Shown: positions 49,683 to 59,527, counted from the first letter of the stretch. The stretch is DNA of 64,000 nucleotides from Alphaproteobacteria bacterium (GCA_018830285.1 JAHJSB010000060.1:1-64000); one strand, 5' to 3'. A program made the numbers and translations. Notes: generated by a model not told the origin, from the letters alone.

Positions 49683-50107
49683 GCTTTGGATTTGAGGCAC
49701 GCGCACCGGTTTCGGCGGCCTTGCCGGCTCGTTGAAGAAACGGATGCGCGGGCCATTATTCTTCGGGCCGGGACCGAGGGGTTCGGTGAAGCGGAACGCC
49801 ACTGCCCGAGCGTCCCGGCGCACGCCAGGGTCTCCTGCGACCGGGACCGGGATCGCATGGCCCGAGGCCCTGGCTTTCGCCGGGGAGACGGTGAGATCGG
49901 GCCCATCAGGTAGAGCAGGCGCCGTGCCATGGCTTCGGCCGGCTTGGGGACCAGGAGGGCCTTGGCGGCGAGGCCGCGCGGCAGCGGGATCACGCCGAGG
50001 CCGAGCACCTCCAGCGCGATCGCCACGAGGCTGGCAATGCGCAGCCAGCCTTCTGGCGCGAGATGGTCGATATCCTGTTGGTCGAGCGGGAACATGGGCC
50101 CAAGCAT
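49565..50107 (-). CDS. Doubtful ORF: plausible N-terminal 70 residues run into repeat DNA
   Basis: From the ATG at 50107 the first ~70 residues look protein-like: DIDHLAPEGWLRIASLVAIAL, then ALLVPKPAEAMARRLLYLMGPIS, with one hydrophobic stretch. After that the frame crosses the palindromic repeat (SPRRKPGPRA) and becomes Arg/Ser/Pro-rich, which looks like read-through of non-coding DNA. A small gene may have lost its natural end when the repeat inserted, or the whole frame may be spurious. No Shine-Dalgarno is visible. Confidence 0.3.
   Translation of the reverse strand: MLGPMFPLDQQDIDHLAPEGWLRIASLVAIALEVLGLGVIPLPRGLAAKALLVPKPAEAMARRLLYLMGPISPSPRRKPGPRAMRSRSRSQETLACAGTLGQWRSASPNPSVPARRIMARASVSSTSRQGRRNRCACLKSKAKKTRLRMNAPGLSIGPRRGEETPNRRGLGNARGPWHTG
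49648..49682 (+). terminator. Strong intrinsic terminator in the gene-poor gap
   Basis: AACCCGGC (49648-49655) pairs with GCCGGGTT (49669-49676), with an additional GCG/CGC pair in the loop, and eight T residues follow (49675-49682). It is 160 bp beyond the LysR stop, so it ends either a long LysR 3' UTR or a separate small RNA. Confidence 0.9.
49814..49884. repeat. Long imperfect hairpin repeat (REP-like, 71 nt)
   Basis: Nested arms: CCCGGCG (49814-49820) with CGCCGGG (49878-49884), then a 3/3 internal loop, GCCAGGG (49824-49830) with CCCTGGC (49868-49874), and a central TGCGA/TCGCA hairpin. The GGCTTTCGCCGGGG half is a common interspersed element in alphaproteobacteria. With the segment around it, this accounts for 49690-49900 of the gap, where I see no gene. 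Confidence 0.7.
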
Positions 50108-50154
50108 GACACAGGTTTGGCGGGGTTGGAGAGGCGGAGGATTATCCTTCGGAT

Positions 50155-50733
50155 TCAGCCGCCGGTCATGTGGCCGTAGAAGATCGAGACGCCGATCGCG
50201 ATGAGGACGAGTCCGCCGCCGATCTCGGCGCGCTGGCCGAAGCGGACGCCGAGCGCCGGGCCGATGGAAAAGCCGAGCGCACTGATGAGGAAAGAAGTGA
50301 GGCCGATGGCGAGGGCGAGCCAGGCGCTGGTGCCTGCCAGCGCCATGGCGACGCCGACAGCGGCGGCGTCGATACTGGTGGCGATGGCGGTGACAATGGT
50401 GCCCAGGGCCGTATTGCGGCGGGGCAAGACGCTGTCACCCGAGTCCTCGTCAGGCTCGGCGCGCAGTCCTTCGCGGATCATGAGCGCGCCGATGGCGGCG
50501 AGCAGGACCAGGGCGATCCAGTGGTCGAAGGCCTCGGCATAGGCGGCGACGCTGTGGGCGAGCCACCAGCCGAGCAGGAACATCAGCCCTTCGCTCAGCC
50601 CGAAGACCGATCCGACGCGGACAGCCTGAAGCGCACTGTGCGTGCGCTGCTGGGCGCCGCGTGCGAGGGCGGCGGCGAAGGCGTCCGTCGACAAAGCGAG
50701 GCAGACAAGGGCGAGGGTCAGGATTTCATGCAT
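50155..50733 (-). CDS. mntP: Manganese efflux pump MntP
   Basis: A 192-residue six-helix inner-membrane exporter. The two inverted repeats each carry the conserved acidic motif: ALSTDAFAAALARGAQ near the N-terminus and ATSIDAAAVGVAMAL in the second half. Both Asp residues are needed for Mn export in the family. No Mn-sensing yybP-ykoY riboswitch can be fitted in the 57 bp before it. The gene follows dps on the same strand, so metal efflux and iron/peroxide protection may be co-expressed. Confidence 0.9.
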   Translation of the reverse strand: MHEILTLALVCLALSTDAFAAALARGAQQRTHSALQAVRVGSVFGLSEGLMFLLGWWLAHSVAAYAEAFDHWIALVLLAAIGALMIREGLRAEPDEDSGDSVLPRRNTALGTIVTAIATSIDAAAVGVAMALAGTSAWLALAIGLTSFLISALGFSIGPALGVRFGQRAEIGGGLVLIAIGVSIFYGHMTGG

Positions 50734-50790
50734 CGCGGAGCGGGTTCCTCAGCAGGTCCGCTACGCGTTGTCATGAAATGGGCCGGGGCG

Positions 50791-51255
50791 CTAGAGGTTG
50801 GCGCGCAGCATCCAGGCAGTTTTTTCCGCGATGTCGGCGCGGCGTGTCATCAGGTCGACGGTGACAATGTCCTCGTTTTTCTCGGCGATCTTGAGGCCGA
50901 TCTTGGCCGCCCGGCTGATCGCTTCATGGCCTTTGACAAGATTGGATATCATCGCGTCGGCATCCGGCACGCCATTGTCCGGCTTGATGGTTGCTTCTTC
51001 CAGCATTTCCGAGGAGGAGCCAGGCGCGAAATGGCCGAGGGCGCGGATGCGTTCTGCGATCTCGTCTAGCGCGGTCCACAGCTCTGTATACTGGGTCATG
51101 AACATGGCGTGCAGCGAGTTGAAGCGCGGGCCGGTGACGTTCCAGTGATAGCCATGCGTCTTGACGTAGAGGGCATAGGTTTCGCCCAGCAGGACGCGCA
51201 GCGCCCGGGCGGACGATTCACGGGATTTTTCGTTGAGGCCGATATCAATAGGCAT
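50791..51255 (-). CDS. dps: Dps-family DNA-binding ferritin
   Basis: A 154-residue mini-ferritin that oxidises and stores iron and shields DNA from peroxide. It has the ferroxidase-site motifs KTHGYHWNVTGPRFNSLHAMFMTQYTELWTALDEIAERI (His, His and the Asp/Glu pair across the dimer) in helix A and B. No basic DNA-binding tail is obvious beyond the short PIDIGLNEKSRES. The ATG at 51255 with AGGAG is chosen; the open frame continues into the AT-rich regulatory gap. That gap carries an OxyR-like ATAG-N7-CTAT palindrome, fitting peroxide control. Confidence 0.92.
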   Translation of the reverse strand: MPIDIGLNEKSRESSARALRVLLGETYALYVKTHGYHWNVTGPRFNSLHAMFMTQYTELWTALDEIAERIRALGHFAPGSSSEMLEEATIKPDNGVPDADAMISNLVKGHEAISRAAKIGLKIAEKNEDIVTVDLMTRRADIAEKTAWMLRANL

Positions 51256-51339
51256 GTCTGTCTCCTGTTTGTGTATGATCAATACGCAACAGGTGGGTAT
51301 TCGATCCCTATGATACCAATCGATACGTAGTCGCACCAC

Positions 51340-52731
<1,392 letters not shown>

Positions 52732-52835
52732 TTACCGGTTATCTTTGTCAGAATTTCAACCATGACTGCGAAAATGCAACATCGTCGACCCGGTTTCATG
52801 CCCGGTCCCGAGTTGTAAAGGAATGCCCGGAGGCC

Positions 52836-53150
52836 ATGGTCTCATCGTCAAACGCCGCTTTCATGGAAAACCTGTGGAACATGATCGTCAGTCACGCCCG
52901 GAGCGGGGCGCATGATTTTGCGATCTGGACCGCTCGGCTCAGCGATGCGGAGCGGATCTTGGGCCTGTGCGTGTTTGCCCTGACCATCATGATCCTGATG
53001 ATGAGGCCCACGAAGAAGCGCAAGGCACCGCGCGGGAAAGGCACGCAATTCGTGTTCGCCCTGGCGATTGTCATGATTTTCGGTTTTGGTGCCGGCTGGC
53101 TCTTTGAGGACAATGCCGGCGTGGGCGAATTCGTTTCGACGCTGTTCTAG
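52836..53150 (+). CDS. Small membrane protein (104 aa), unknown
   Basis: Not recognised. Two hydrophobic segments (ILGLCVFALTIMILMM and FVFALAIVMIFGFGAGWLF) flank a basic loop RPTKKRKAPRGKG; the N-terminus has a short amphipathic helix. The start at 52836 is the best of several (ATG after CCCGGAGG, although close); another ATG follows at 52863. It lies 33 bp upstream of uvrC on the same strand, so the two may be co-transcribed. Confidence 0.6.
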   Translation: MVSSSNAAFMENLWNMIVSHARSGAHDFAIWTARLSDAERILGLCVFALTIMILMMRPTKKRKAPRGKGTQFVFALAIVMIFGFGAGWLFEDNAGVGEFVSTLF

Positions 53151-53183
53151 GCCTCGCATCGGGCGGGCGCAGGCGCTATCTGT

Positions 53184-55064
53184 ATGACCATGGAATCGCA
53201 GGACCATGACGCAACAGCGCTTCGCGGCGTCGACGTCATCAAGGACAATCTTAAACGGCTGCCCGGCCGGCCCGGAGTCTATCGCATGTTCGGCGATGGC
53301 GGCGAGGTCCTGTACGTGGGCAAGGCGCGCGACCTGAAGGCGCGCGTGTCGAACTATACGCGTCTGGGCGGGCATACGCAGCGGATCGCGCGGATGATCT
53401 CGATGACCCGGCGGATGGAATTCGTGGTCACCGAAAGCGAGACCGAGGCGCTGCTGCTGGAAGCCAGCCTGATCAAGAGCCTGAAGCCGCGCTTCAACGT
53501 GCTGCTGCGCGACGACAAGTCGTTTCCCTATATCCTGATCCGGCGCAACCATGAGGCGCCGCAGATCAAGAAATATCGCGGCGCCAAGCATAATGAGGGC
53601 GATTATTTCGGGCCGTTCGCCAGCGCCGGGGCAGTAATGCAGACGCTGGACACGCTGCAGAAGGCCTTCCTGCTGCGCACCTGCGAGGACAGCGTGTTCA
53701 ATGCCCGCACGCGGCCCTGCATGCTGCACCAGATCAAGCGCTGTTCGGCGCCCTGCGTGGGGCTGATCTCCAAGGAAGACTATACCGAACTGGCCGATGA
53801 GGCAGCCGACTTCCTGCGCGGGAAGGGGGCCGACCTGCAGAAGCGTCTGGCGGCGGAAATGGATACCGCCGCCGAGGCGATGGAATTCGAGACGGCGGCG
53901 CGCCTGCGCGACCGGATACGGGCGCTGGCACATGTGCGCGCGACGCAGGACGTCAACCCGGACGGGCTGGAAGAGGCGGACGTGTTTGCCATCGCCATGG
54001 AAGGCGGCGTCTCCTGCGTGCAGGTGTTCTTCATCCGGGCAGGGCAGAACTGGGGCGCGACGGCGCACTATCCGCGCCATGACAGTGAGCAGACGATGGA
54101 CGAAGTGCTCGCGGCCTTCCTGGTGCAATTCTATGACAAGCGCCCGCCGCCGAAGCTGATCCTGGTCAACGAGATGCCGGAACAGGCCAGCCTGATCGGC
54201 GAGGCGCTGGAACTGAAAGTTGACCGGAAGATCGAGATTCGTCGGCCCGAGCGCGGCTCCAAGCGTGATCTTGTCACCCATGCTGAACGCAATGCAGCCG
54301 AGGCGGTGACCCGCAAGCTGGCCGAGACGGCAAGCCAGGCGCGGCTGCTGGACGAGGTGGCGAAAGTGTTCGAGCTCGAGAGCGTGCCACAGCGGATCGA
54401 GATCTACGACAACTCGCACATCCAGGGAACGAACGCCGTGGGCGGCATGGTCGTGGCCGGCCCGGACGGGTTTATCAAGCAGGCCTATCGCAAGTTCAAT
54501 ATCAAGGACGAGACGATCGAGCCCGGCGACGATTACGGCATGATGCGCGAAGTGATGCGCCGCCGCTTTGCCCGTGGCCTGAAGGAAAAGGCGGTCGGCA
54601 ATGACCGCAACTGGCCGGACCTGGTGCTGATCGATGGCGGCCTCGGGCAGCTGAACGCAGTGCTGGAAGCGCTGGCGGAACTGGGCCTCGGACCCGACGA
54701 CGTGACGCTGGTGTCGATTGCCAAGGGCGTCGACCGCAATGCCGGGCGGGAACAGTTCTTCCGGCCAGGGCGGGCGCCGTTCAAGCTGCCGGAGACGGCG
54801 CCGGTGCTCTATTACCTGCAACGGTTGCGGGACGAGGCGCATCGCTGGGCGATCGGCGCACACCGGGCCAAGCGATCGGCCGATATCGTGCGTTCGCCGC
54901 TCGACGAGATCGAGGGCATTGGCCCGACGCGCAAAAAGGCGCTGCTGCAATATTTCGGCTCGGCGCGCGGCGTGTCGCGGGCGAAAGTGGCGGACCTGAT
55001 GGCAGTCGAGGGCGTCAACGAGGCGCTGGCGGAACGCATCCACGGGCACTTCAATAGCGGCTAG
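53184..55064 (+). CDS. uvrC: Excinuclease ABC subunit C
   Basis: The dual-incision nuclease of nucleotide excision repair. The 626-residue protein has the GIY-YIG domain at the N-terminus ([30 protein letters not shown]), a UvrB-interaction helix ([19 protein letters not shown]), and the RNase-H-like 5'-nuclease core ([28 protein letters not shown] with catalytic Asp). The helix-hairpin-helix pair lies at the C-terminus ([37 protein letters not shown]). It is complete. In many proteobacteria pgsA follows uvrC directly; here the PgsA-like gene is 3.6 kb away. Confidence 0.95.
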   Translation: MTMESQDHDATALRGVDVIKDNLKRLPGRPGVYRMFGDGGEVLYVGKARDLKARVSNYTRLGGHTQRIARMISMTRRMEFVVTESETEALLLEASLIKSLKPRFNVLLRDDKSFPYILIRRNHEAPQIKKYRGAKHNEGDYFGPFASAGAVMQTLDTLQKAFLLRTCEDSVFNARTRPCMLHQIKRCSAPCVGLISKEDYTELADEAADFLRGKGADLQKRLAAEMDTAAEAMEFETAARLRDRIRALAHVRATQDVNPDGLEEADVFAIAMEGGVSCVQVFFIRAGQNWGATAHYPRHDSEQTMDEVLAAFLVQFYDKRPPPKLILVNEMPEQASLIGEALELKVDRKIEIRRPERGSKRDLVTHAERNAAEAVTRKLAETASQARLLDEVAKVFELESVPQRIEIYDNSHIQGTNAVGGMVVAGPDGFIKQAYRKFNIKDETIEPGDDYGMMREVMRRRFARGLKEKAVGNDRNWPDLVLIDGGLGQLNAVLEALAELGLGPDDVTLVSIAKGVDRNAGREQFFRPGRAPFKLPETAPVLYYLQRLRDEAHRWAIGAHRAKRSADIVRSPLDEIEGIGPTRKKALLQYFGSARGVSRAKVADLMAVEGVNEALAERIHGHFNSG

Positions 55065-55238
55065 GGCGGGTGTCGTGGCGCCGACATGACTGAATTATGG
55101 CCTTATACTGTTCGGCAAACCGGCGTGGCACGATTGGCATCCTGCCCGGAGAGAATTCGTTAACATCGACGAACCAATGTGCCGGCATGCCACATGGCAG
55201 GGCTTTCGGTGGCCCGGCATTGCAGCAACGGTCGAATA

Positions 55239-55256
55239 TTGTCACATTAGCGTCAT
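55239..55256 (+). promoter_or_regulatory. PhoB box overlapping the start of the Nudix-Pit unit
   Basis: TTGTCAC-ATTA-GCGTCAT: two heptamers of the Pho-box type with an AT-rich 4-bp spacer and 11-bp period. The pstS box in this window shares the same core (TGTCACA-N4-CGTCATG). The second heptamer includes the AT of the Nudix ATG at 55255. A site here would block rather than activate transcription, fitting PhoB repression of the low-affinity Pit transporter. Confidence 0.5.
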
Positions 55257-55728
55257 GAAACATACGGGCACCACCCTGAAACAGGAGATAGCCGACTTCG
55301 TGCGGGGCGTCTGGCTGCGCCCGCCAACGGCGCAGCAAGTGGCTGCGCTGTGCTGGCGGCGGGCGGGCGAAGGCCATGAAGTGCTGCTTGTGACGACGCG
55401 GGGGCGAGGCCAGTGGATGGTGCCGAAGGGCTGGCCGAAGATGGATACGCCGGACTCCGACATGGCCGGGGTGGAGGCCTATGAGGAGGCTGGCGTGCGC
55501 GGCAGCGTGAAACCGGAACCCGTTGGCAGCTTCCATTTCGAGAAGCGTATTGGCCCCGGGACGGTGATGGAATGTGAAGCGACGGTCTATGCACTGGAAG
55601 TCAGCAGGCTCGAGCCGGAATTTCCCGAGTCCGGCCAGCGCGAAGTGAAATGGTTTTCGCCTGGCGAAGCGGCGGCCAAGGTGGCATCGCCGGAACTAAG
55701 CGCCCTGTTGACCCGTTTCAAACCCTGA
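55255..55728 (+). CDS. Nudix hydrolase (DIPP-like)
   Basis: A 157-residue Nudix-fold pyrophosphohydrolase. The Nudix helix is VEAYEEAGVRG preceded by VPKGWPKMDTPDSDMAG, the pattern of diphosphoinositol-polyphosphate or polyphosphate-directed Nudix enzymes (PKGW-P---). The canonical Glu six residues after the first Gly is not at its usual place. It is the first gene before the Pit phosphate transporter, and its start is covered by a Pho box. A role in polyphosphate or nucleotide-phosphate turnover linked to phosphate supply is likely but inferred. Confidence 0.78.
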   Translation: MKHTGTTLKQEIADFVRGVWLRPPTAQQVAALCWRRAGEGHEVLLVTTRGRGQWMVPKGWPKMDTPDSDMAGVEAYEEAGVRGSVKPEPVGSFHFEKRIGPGTVMECEATVYALEVSRLEPEFPESGQREVKWFSPGEAAAKVASPELSALLTRFKP

Positions 55729-55848
55729 ATACCGGACGCGAACCTACAAAATTCCTCCTGAAATCTGTCGCCGAATCCTGTCAGGCAGCGGAAAGCCGTG
55801 CTAACGCGCCCCCTTTATGCGGCCAAGGAAGACGGAAGCCCCATCGAC

Positions 55849-57339
55849 ATGCCCCAGACCAGCGGAATGAAACCGACCCTCGACAAGGACCTTTCGAAGG
55901 TCGGCCAGATCGAACACGCCTCCCATTCGGTCGGGCGGACGCTGCTGATGCCGGGCCTGGCCCTGGTTTTTATTGCGGTGTGCGCCGTGTTCGCGACAAC
56001 CGTGACCGGAAGCGCACCCCAATCCTATATCATCGTCGTGGCCGCAGCCGTCGGGGCCTATATGGCGCTGAATATCGGCGCGAACGATGTTGCCAACAAT
56101 GTCGGCCCGGCGGTCGGGTCGAAGGCGCTGTCGATGATGGGCGCGCTGGCGATTGCAGCCGTGTGCGAAAGTGCGGGCGCGCTGATCGCGGGCGGCGACG
56201 TGGTCGGTACCGTGTCGAAGGGGATCATTGATCCGGCAGGCCTCGCTGATTCCAGCACATTCATCCTGCTGATGATGTCAGCGCTGATTTCGGCTGCACT
56301 CTGGATCAACCTGGCGACTGTCGTGGGGGCGCCGGTATCGACGACGCACTCGATTGTCGGCGGCGTGGCCGGGGCAGGGATCGCGGCCGCCGGCATCGGG
56401 GCTGTCAACTGGCCAATGATGGGGCAGATCGTGGCGAGCTGGGTGATTTCGCCGGTGCTGGGCGGGATCGTTGCAGCGCTGTTCCTGGCCTTCATCAAAA
56501 CCGCGATCATCTACCAGGACGACAAGATCGCGGCAGCACGGCGATGGGTGCCGCTCCTGGCGGCGATCATGGTGGGCGCCTTTGCGACCTATCTGGCGAC
56601 CAAGGGCCTGAAACATGTCATGAAGATCGACCTGCAGACGGCAGGCATGATCGGGCTTGGGGTTGCGGTGTTGACCTGGCTGATCTCGAGCCCGCTGATC
56701 AAGCGCCAGTCGCAAGGCATGGAAAACCGCAACAAGTCGTTGCGCGAATTGTTCAAGCTGCCGCTGATCTTCTCGGCAGCGCTGCTCTCTTTCGCGCACG
56801 GCGCCAATGACGTGGCCAATGCGATCGGTCCGCTGGCGGCGATTGTCACAACCGCGCAGTCGGGCGCCGTGGCGGCCAAGGTTGGCATCCCGCTCTGGGT
56901 GATGGCGATCGGCGCGCTCGGCATCTCGTTCGGACTGGTCATGTTCGGGCCGAAACTGATCCGCATGGTCGGTGACCAGATCACCAAGCTCAATCCGATG
57001 CGGGCGTTCTGCGTCGCGCTGTCGGCGGCGATCACCGTGATTGTCGCGTCGGCGTTCGGCCTGCCGGTCAGCTCGACCCATATTGCCGTCGGCGCTGTGT
57101 TCGGCGTCGGATTCTTCCGCGAATGGTACACGGCGAATTCCCGGCGGCGGCGCGACTATATTGCCCGCAACCCGAGCAATCCTGATCGTGAGACGGCATC
57201 AACGAACGACCAGCCGCGCTATCGCCGGCTCGTGCGCCGTCACCATTTCATGACGATTATCGCCGCCTGGCTGGTCACCGTGCCCGCCGCGGGCGCGCTG
57301 TCGGCCGGGCTTTACCTCGTGTTCCAGGCGCTGGGCTGA
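55849..57339 (+). CDS. pit: Low-affinity inorganic phosphate transporter, Pit family
   Basis: A 496-residue inner-membrane symporter (metal-phosphate/H+). The PiT duplication signature appears twice: GANDVANNVGPAVGSKAL in the first half and GANDVANAIGPLAAIV in the second, each with the essential Asp. About ten membrane helices. The ATG at 55849 is taken; a GTG at 55798 would add 17 polar residues. It follows the Nudix gene by 120 bp on the same strand, and the Pho box at that gene could control both. It has no DUF47 (PhoU-like) partner adjacent, unlike the orfA-pit pair of rhizobia. Confidence 0.92.
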   Translation: MPQTSGMKPTLDKDLSKVGQIEHASHSVGRTLLMPGLALVFIAVCAVFATTVTGSAPQSYIIVVAAAVGAYMALNIGANDVANNVGPAVGSKALSMMGALAIAAVCESAGALIAGGDVVGTVSKGIIDPAGLADSSTFILLMMSALISAALWINLATVVGAPVSTTHSIVGGVAGAGIAAAGIGAVNWPMMGQIVASWVISPVLGGIVAALFLAFIKTAIIYQDDKIAAARRWVPLLAAIMVGAFATYLATKGLKHVMKIDLQTAGMIGLGVAVLTWLISSPLIKRQSQGMENRNKSLRELFKLPLIFSAALLSFAHGANDVANAIGPLAAIVTTAQSGAVAAKVGIPLWVMAIGALGISFGLVMFGPKLIRMVGDQITKLNPMRAFCVALSAAITVIVASAFGLPVSSTHIAVGAVFGVGFFREWYTANSRRRRDYIARNPSNPDRETASTNDQPRYRRLVRRHHFMTIIAAWLVTVPAAGALSAGLYLVFQALG

Positions 57340-57396
57340 GGGGTCCACTGCGTGGTGCAGTGCAGCACAAAAAAAGATGACGCCTCCGTCAACTTA

Positions 57397-57417
57397 CGTA
57401 TTTCCCCAATAAATACG
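57397..57417. promoter_or_regulatory. Operator-like palindrome upstream of the diiron gene
   Basis: CGTATTT (57397-57403) and AAATACG (57411-57417), perfect 7-bp arms with a 7-nt CCCCAAT centre, in an AT-rich gap 75 bp before the ATG. Flanking CTTACG (57393) and CGTAAG (57421) make a second, outer inverted repeat. The layout suits a dimeric repressor of TetR or MarR type. No regulator gene is adjacent. Confidence 0.5.
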
Positions 57418-57492
57418 GGGCGTAAGATGGCGAAAAGCGGAAAGGCTGTTTCACGGTGATCTGGTCCTTTTCAGCTTGAAAAGGAGGACATG

Positions 57493-58608
57493 ATGAGAGT
57501 GAAACTGGTTTCGGGCCCACCGACGCAGGCCCGCACATTCAAGGAGCCTGGCGAGCTGGCGGACAAACTGTCGCCGCAGGATGTCGAAATCGTCCGCGAA
57601 ATTTTCAAAACACCGCTGACCGGATCCTATAACTGGGACTACGAGGTCGCCAATTCGAAGATCCGCCGCCTTTACGAACTCGGAAAAAAATTCAACTGGG
57701 ATGCCCAGATGGATGTCGATTGGGAGGTTGCGTTCGACAAGCGCGAAGGGCCATCGCAGGCTGGACTGAATCCCTTCCATGACCATCCAGTCTATCTCGC
57801 CATGAGCGAGGAGACGAAGAACGAGTATGCTTGGCGGTCCCTGGCGCAGGTTCTCTCGCAATTCCTGCACGGCGAGCAGGGCGCCATGATGGTCGCTTCC
57901 CAGCTTGTCAGTTGCGCACCAACCTATGACGCAAAACTGTATGCGGCCTCGCAGACGTTCGACGAGGCGCGGCATGTCGAAGTGTTCAACAAGTACCTGC
58001 GCGATCGCTGCAATGTCGAATATCCGGTCAATCCGAACCTGAAGCTCCTGCTCGACAAGATACTGACGGACGAACGCTGGGACCTGAAATTCATTGGTAT
58101 GCAGATACTGATCGAAGGGTTGGCGCTGGCTGCGTTCCAAACGATGGCACACACGACGCGCGACCCGCTGCTGCGTCAGATACTGACGTTGGTGATGCGC
58201 GACGAGGGCCGCCATGTCGCCTTCGGTGTCAATTATCTCGAAGACTGGATCAAGGCGCTGCCGGAAGCCGAAATCGAGGAGCGTGCGCAGTTTGCCTATG
58301 AGGCCTGTGCCATCATGCGCGAACGCCTGTTCTCCACGATCGTCGAGGAAGAGTTTGGCTTCGACCGGGAAGAGGCCCGGCGGATGAGCATCGATTCCCA
58401 GAGCGGGCAGGCCTTCCGGAATTTCCTGTTCGAGCGGATGATCCCGAACCTGAAACGGGTCGGCCTGCTGACGGACAGCGTGAAGCCGAAATTCGAGGCG
58501 CTGGGCGTGCTGCACTACGAAAATGCCTCCACCGATGCCGAGATTGACTGGGCCTCGCTTGAGCGTCCGCTTGAGACCGGACCGATCCGGCAGGTTGCGG
58601 CGGAATAG
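57493..58608 (+). CDS. Ferritin-like diiron protein (oxygenase/R2-like), unknown substrate
   Basis: A 371-residue soluble protein with a four-helix-bundle diiron site. Two similar motif pairs supply six ligands: Glu in FLHGEQGAMM then DEARHVEVF (ExxH-type), and Glu in LIEGLALAAF then RDEGRHVAFG. This E + ExxH twice pattern is that of R2, AurF and other carboxylate-bridged oxygenases. It is not a typical NrdB: no radical-Tyr motif is apparent and no NrdA lies near. Of the two ATGs, 57493 has AAGGAGG at 5-nt spacing. A strong palindrome precedes it. The C-terminal 50 residues are outside the bundle. Confidence 0.75.
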   Translation: MRVKLVSGPPTQARTFKEPGELADKLSPQDVEIVREIFKTPLTGSYNWDYEVANSKIRRLYELGKKFNWDAQMDVDWEVAFDKREGPSQAGLNPFHDHPVYLAMSEETKNEYAWRSLAQVLSQFLHGEQGAMMVASQLVSCAPTYDAKLYAASQTFDEARHVEVFNKYLRDRCNVEYPVNPNLKLLLDKILTDERWDLKFIGMQILIEGLALAAFQTMAHTTRDPLLRQILTLVMRDEGRHVAFGVNYLEDWIKALPEAEIEERAQFAYEACAIMRERLFSTIVEEEFGFDREEARRMSIDSQSGQAFRNFLFERMIPNLKRVGLLTDSVKPKFEALGVLHYENASTDAEIDWASLERPLETGPIRQVAAE

Positions 58609-58690
58609 GGCGGTCTGCCGACCAGCCTAAAATGGATATGGGGCGGCGCGGTGTCGTCGCCCCATTGCCCCGAAGGCCGGGCACTGGCAC

Positions 58691-59356
58691 ATGGGCGGAA
58701 TGGATTTCAAATGGATACCGAATGCGCTGACGATCGCCCGCTGTGTGTTTGCGGGTCTTGTCCTTTGGGGAATTTGGAATGCGGAACTGGCGGGCCAGGC
58801 GGTGGCCGCCGCGATGCCGGAGACGCCGGCCGATGACGTGCTGCGCCATAGCGTCATGCAGCAGCTCTGGTACCAGTTCGCCCTGCTGGGGTTCCTGTCC
58901 GGTGCGCTGACGGATTTCCTCGATGGCTATTTTGCGCGGCGCCTGAACGCGCAAAGCCGGTTCGGTGTCTGGCTCGACCCAATTGCCGACAAGCTATTGG
59001 TCGGCGCGGCGCTGCTCGGCCTCGTCATGGTGCTGAAGACCTGGCTGATCTATATCCCCGCCGCCGCCATCATCGGGCGTGACGTGTTCATGACCTGGCT
59101 GCGCACGACGCCGGCCGGCAAGGCGGTGGTCGACCCGTCCAATCTCGCCAAATGGAAAACCGGCTTCGAGATGGCGGCGATCATCGGCCTGATGCTGCCG
59201 CTGGCCTTTGCCCCGGCCGACCTGGCACTGGATGCGGGCGGCACGACACCGCTGGTGTTCCGCGTCGGTTCGCTGTTGCTGGTGGGCATGCTGTGGATGG
59301 CCGCGGGGCTGTCGCTGCTGACGGGCTGGCGCTATATCCGCGCCGCCCGCGCCTGA
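58691..59356 (+). CDS. pgsA: CDP-alcohol phosphatidyltransferase, PgsA-like
   Basis: A 221-residue integral membrane enzyme of phospholipid synthesis, expected to make phosphatidylglycerol phosphate from CDP-diacylglycerol and glycerol 3-phosphate. The CDP-OH-P motif DG-x2-AR-x8-G-x3-D-x3-D is complete in TDFLDGYFARRLNAQSRFG followed by VWLDPIADKLL. The N-terminal WIPNALTIARCVFAG is the usual PgsA start. It carries an extra ~30-residue loop between helices 1 and 2. Which alcohol it uses is not certain. A stable hairpin follows. Confidence 0.85.
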   Translation: MGGMDFKWIPNALTIARCVFAGLVLWGIWNAELAGQAVAAAMPETPADDVLRHSVMQQLWYQFALLGFLSGALTDFLDGYFARRLNAQSRFGVWLDPIADKLLVGAALLGLVMVLKTWLIYIPAAAIIGRDVFMTWLRTTPAGKAVVDPSNLAKWKTGFEMAAIIGLMLPLAFAPADLALDAGGTTPLVFRVGSLLLVGMLWMAAGLSLLTGWRYIRAARA

Positions 59357-59377
59357 GACCATTTGCGCGCATAAAAA

Positions 59378-59410
59378 GACGCCGGTCCTAGGGGGAAAAA
59401 GACCGGCGTC
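59378..59410 (+). terminator. Hairpin after the PgsA-like gene
   Basis: Perfect 10-bp stem GACGCCGGTC / GACCGGCGTC (59378-59387 and 59401-59410) with a 13-nt A/G-rich loop, 21 bp after the stop. The following bases are CAATTTGCTT, so the U-tract is weak; the other strand has TTTTT after the stem. Confidence 0.65.
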
Positions 59411-59527
59411 CAATTTGCTTCCTTGGCGCGCCGGACAAGGGGTGGGCCGGTTTGCCTCAAAAGGGATCATGCTCGAATGGCCGGGAGGGGAAGCAACCGA
59501 CCATGTCCGAAAGGTAGGTCACGGGTC

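Noticed and set aside
50734-50790. Manganese (yybP-ykoY) riboswitch before mntP
   Set aside because: Only 57 bp separate mntP from dps and the conserved loop sequences could not be found.
55765-55800. CTGTCGC...CTGTCAG pair just before pit as a second Pho box
   Set aside because: The two elements are 13 bp apart, not 11, and the spacer is not AT-rich.
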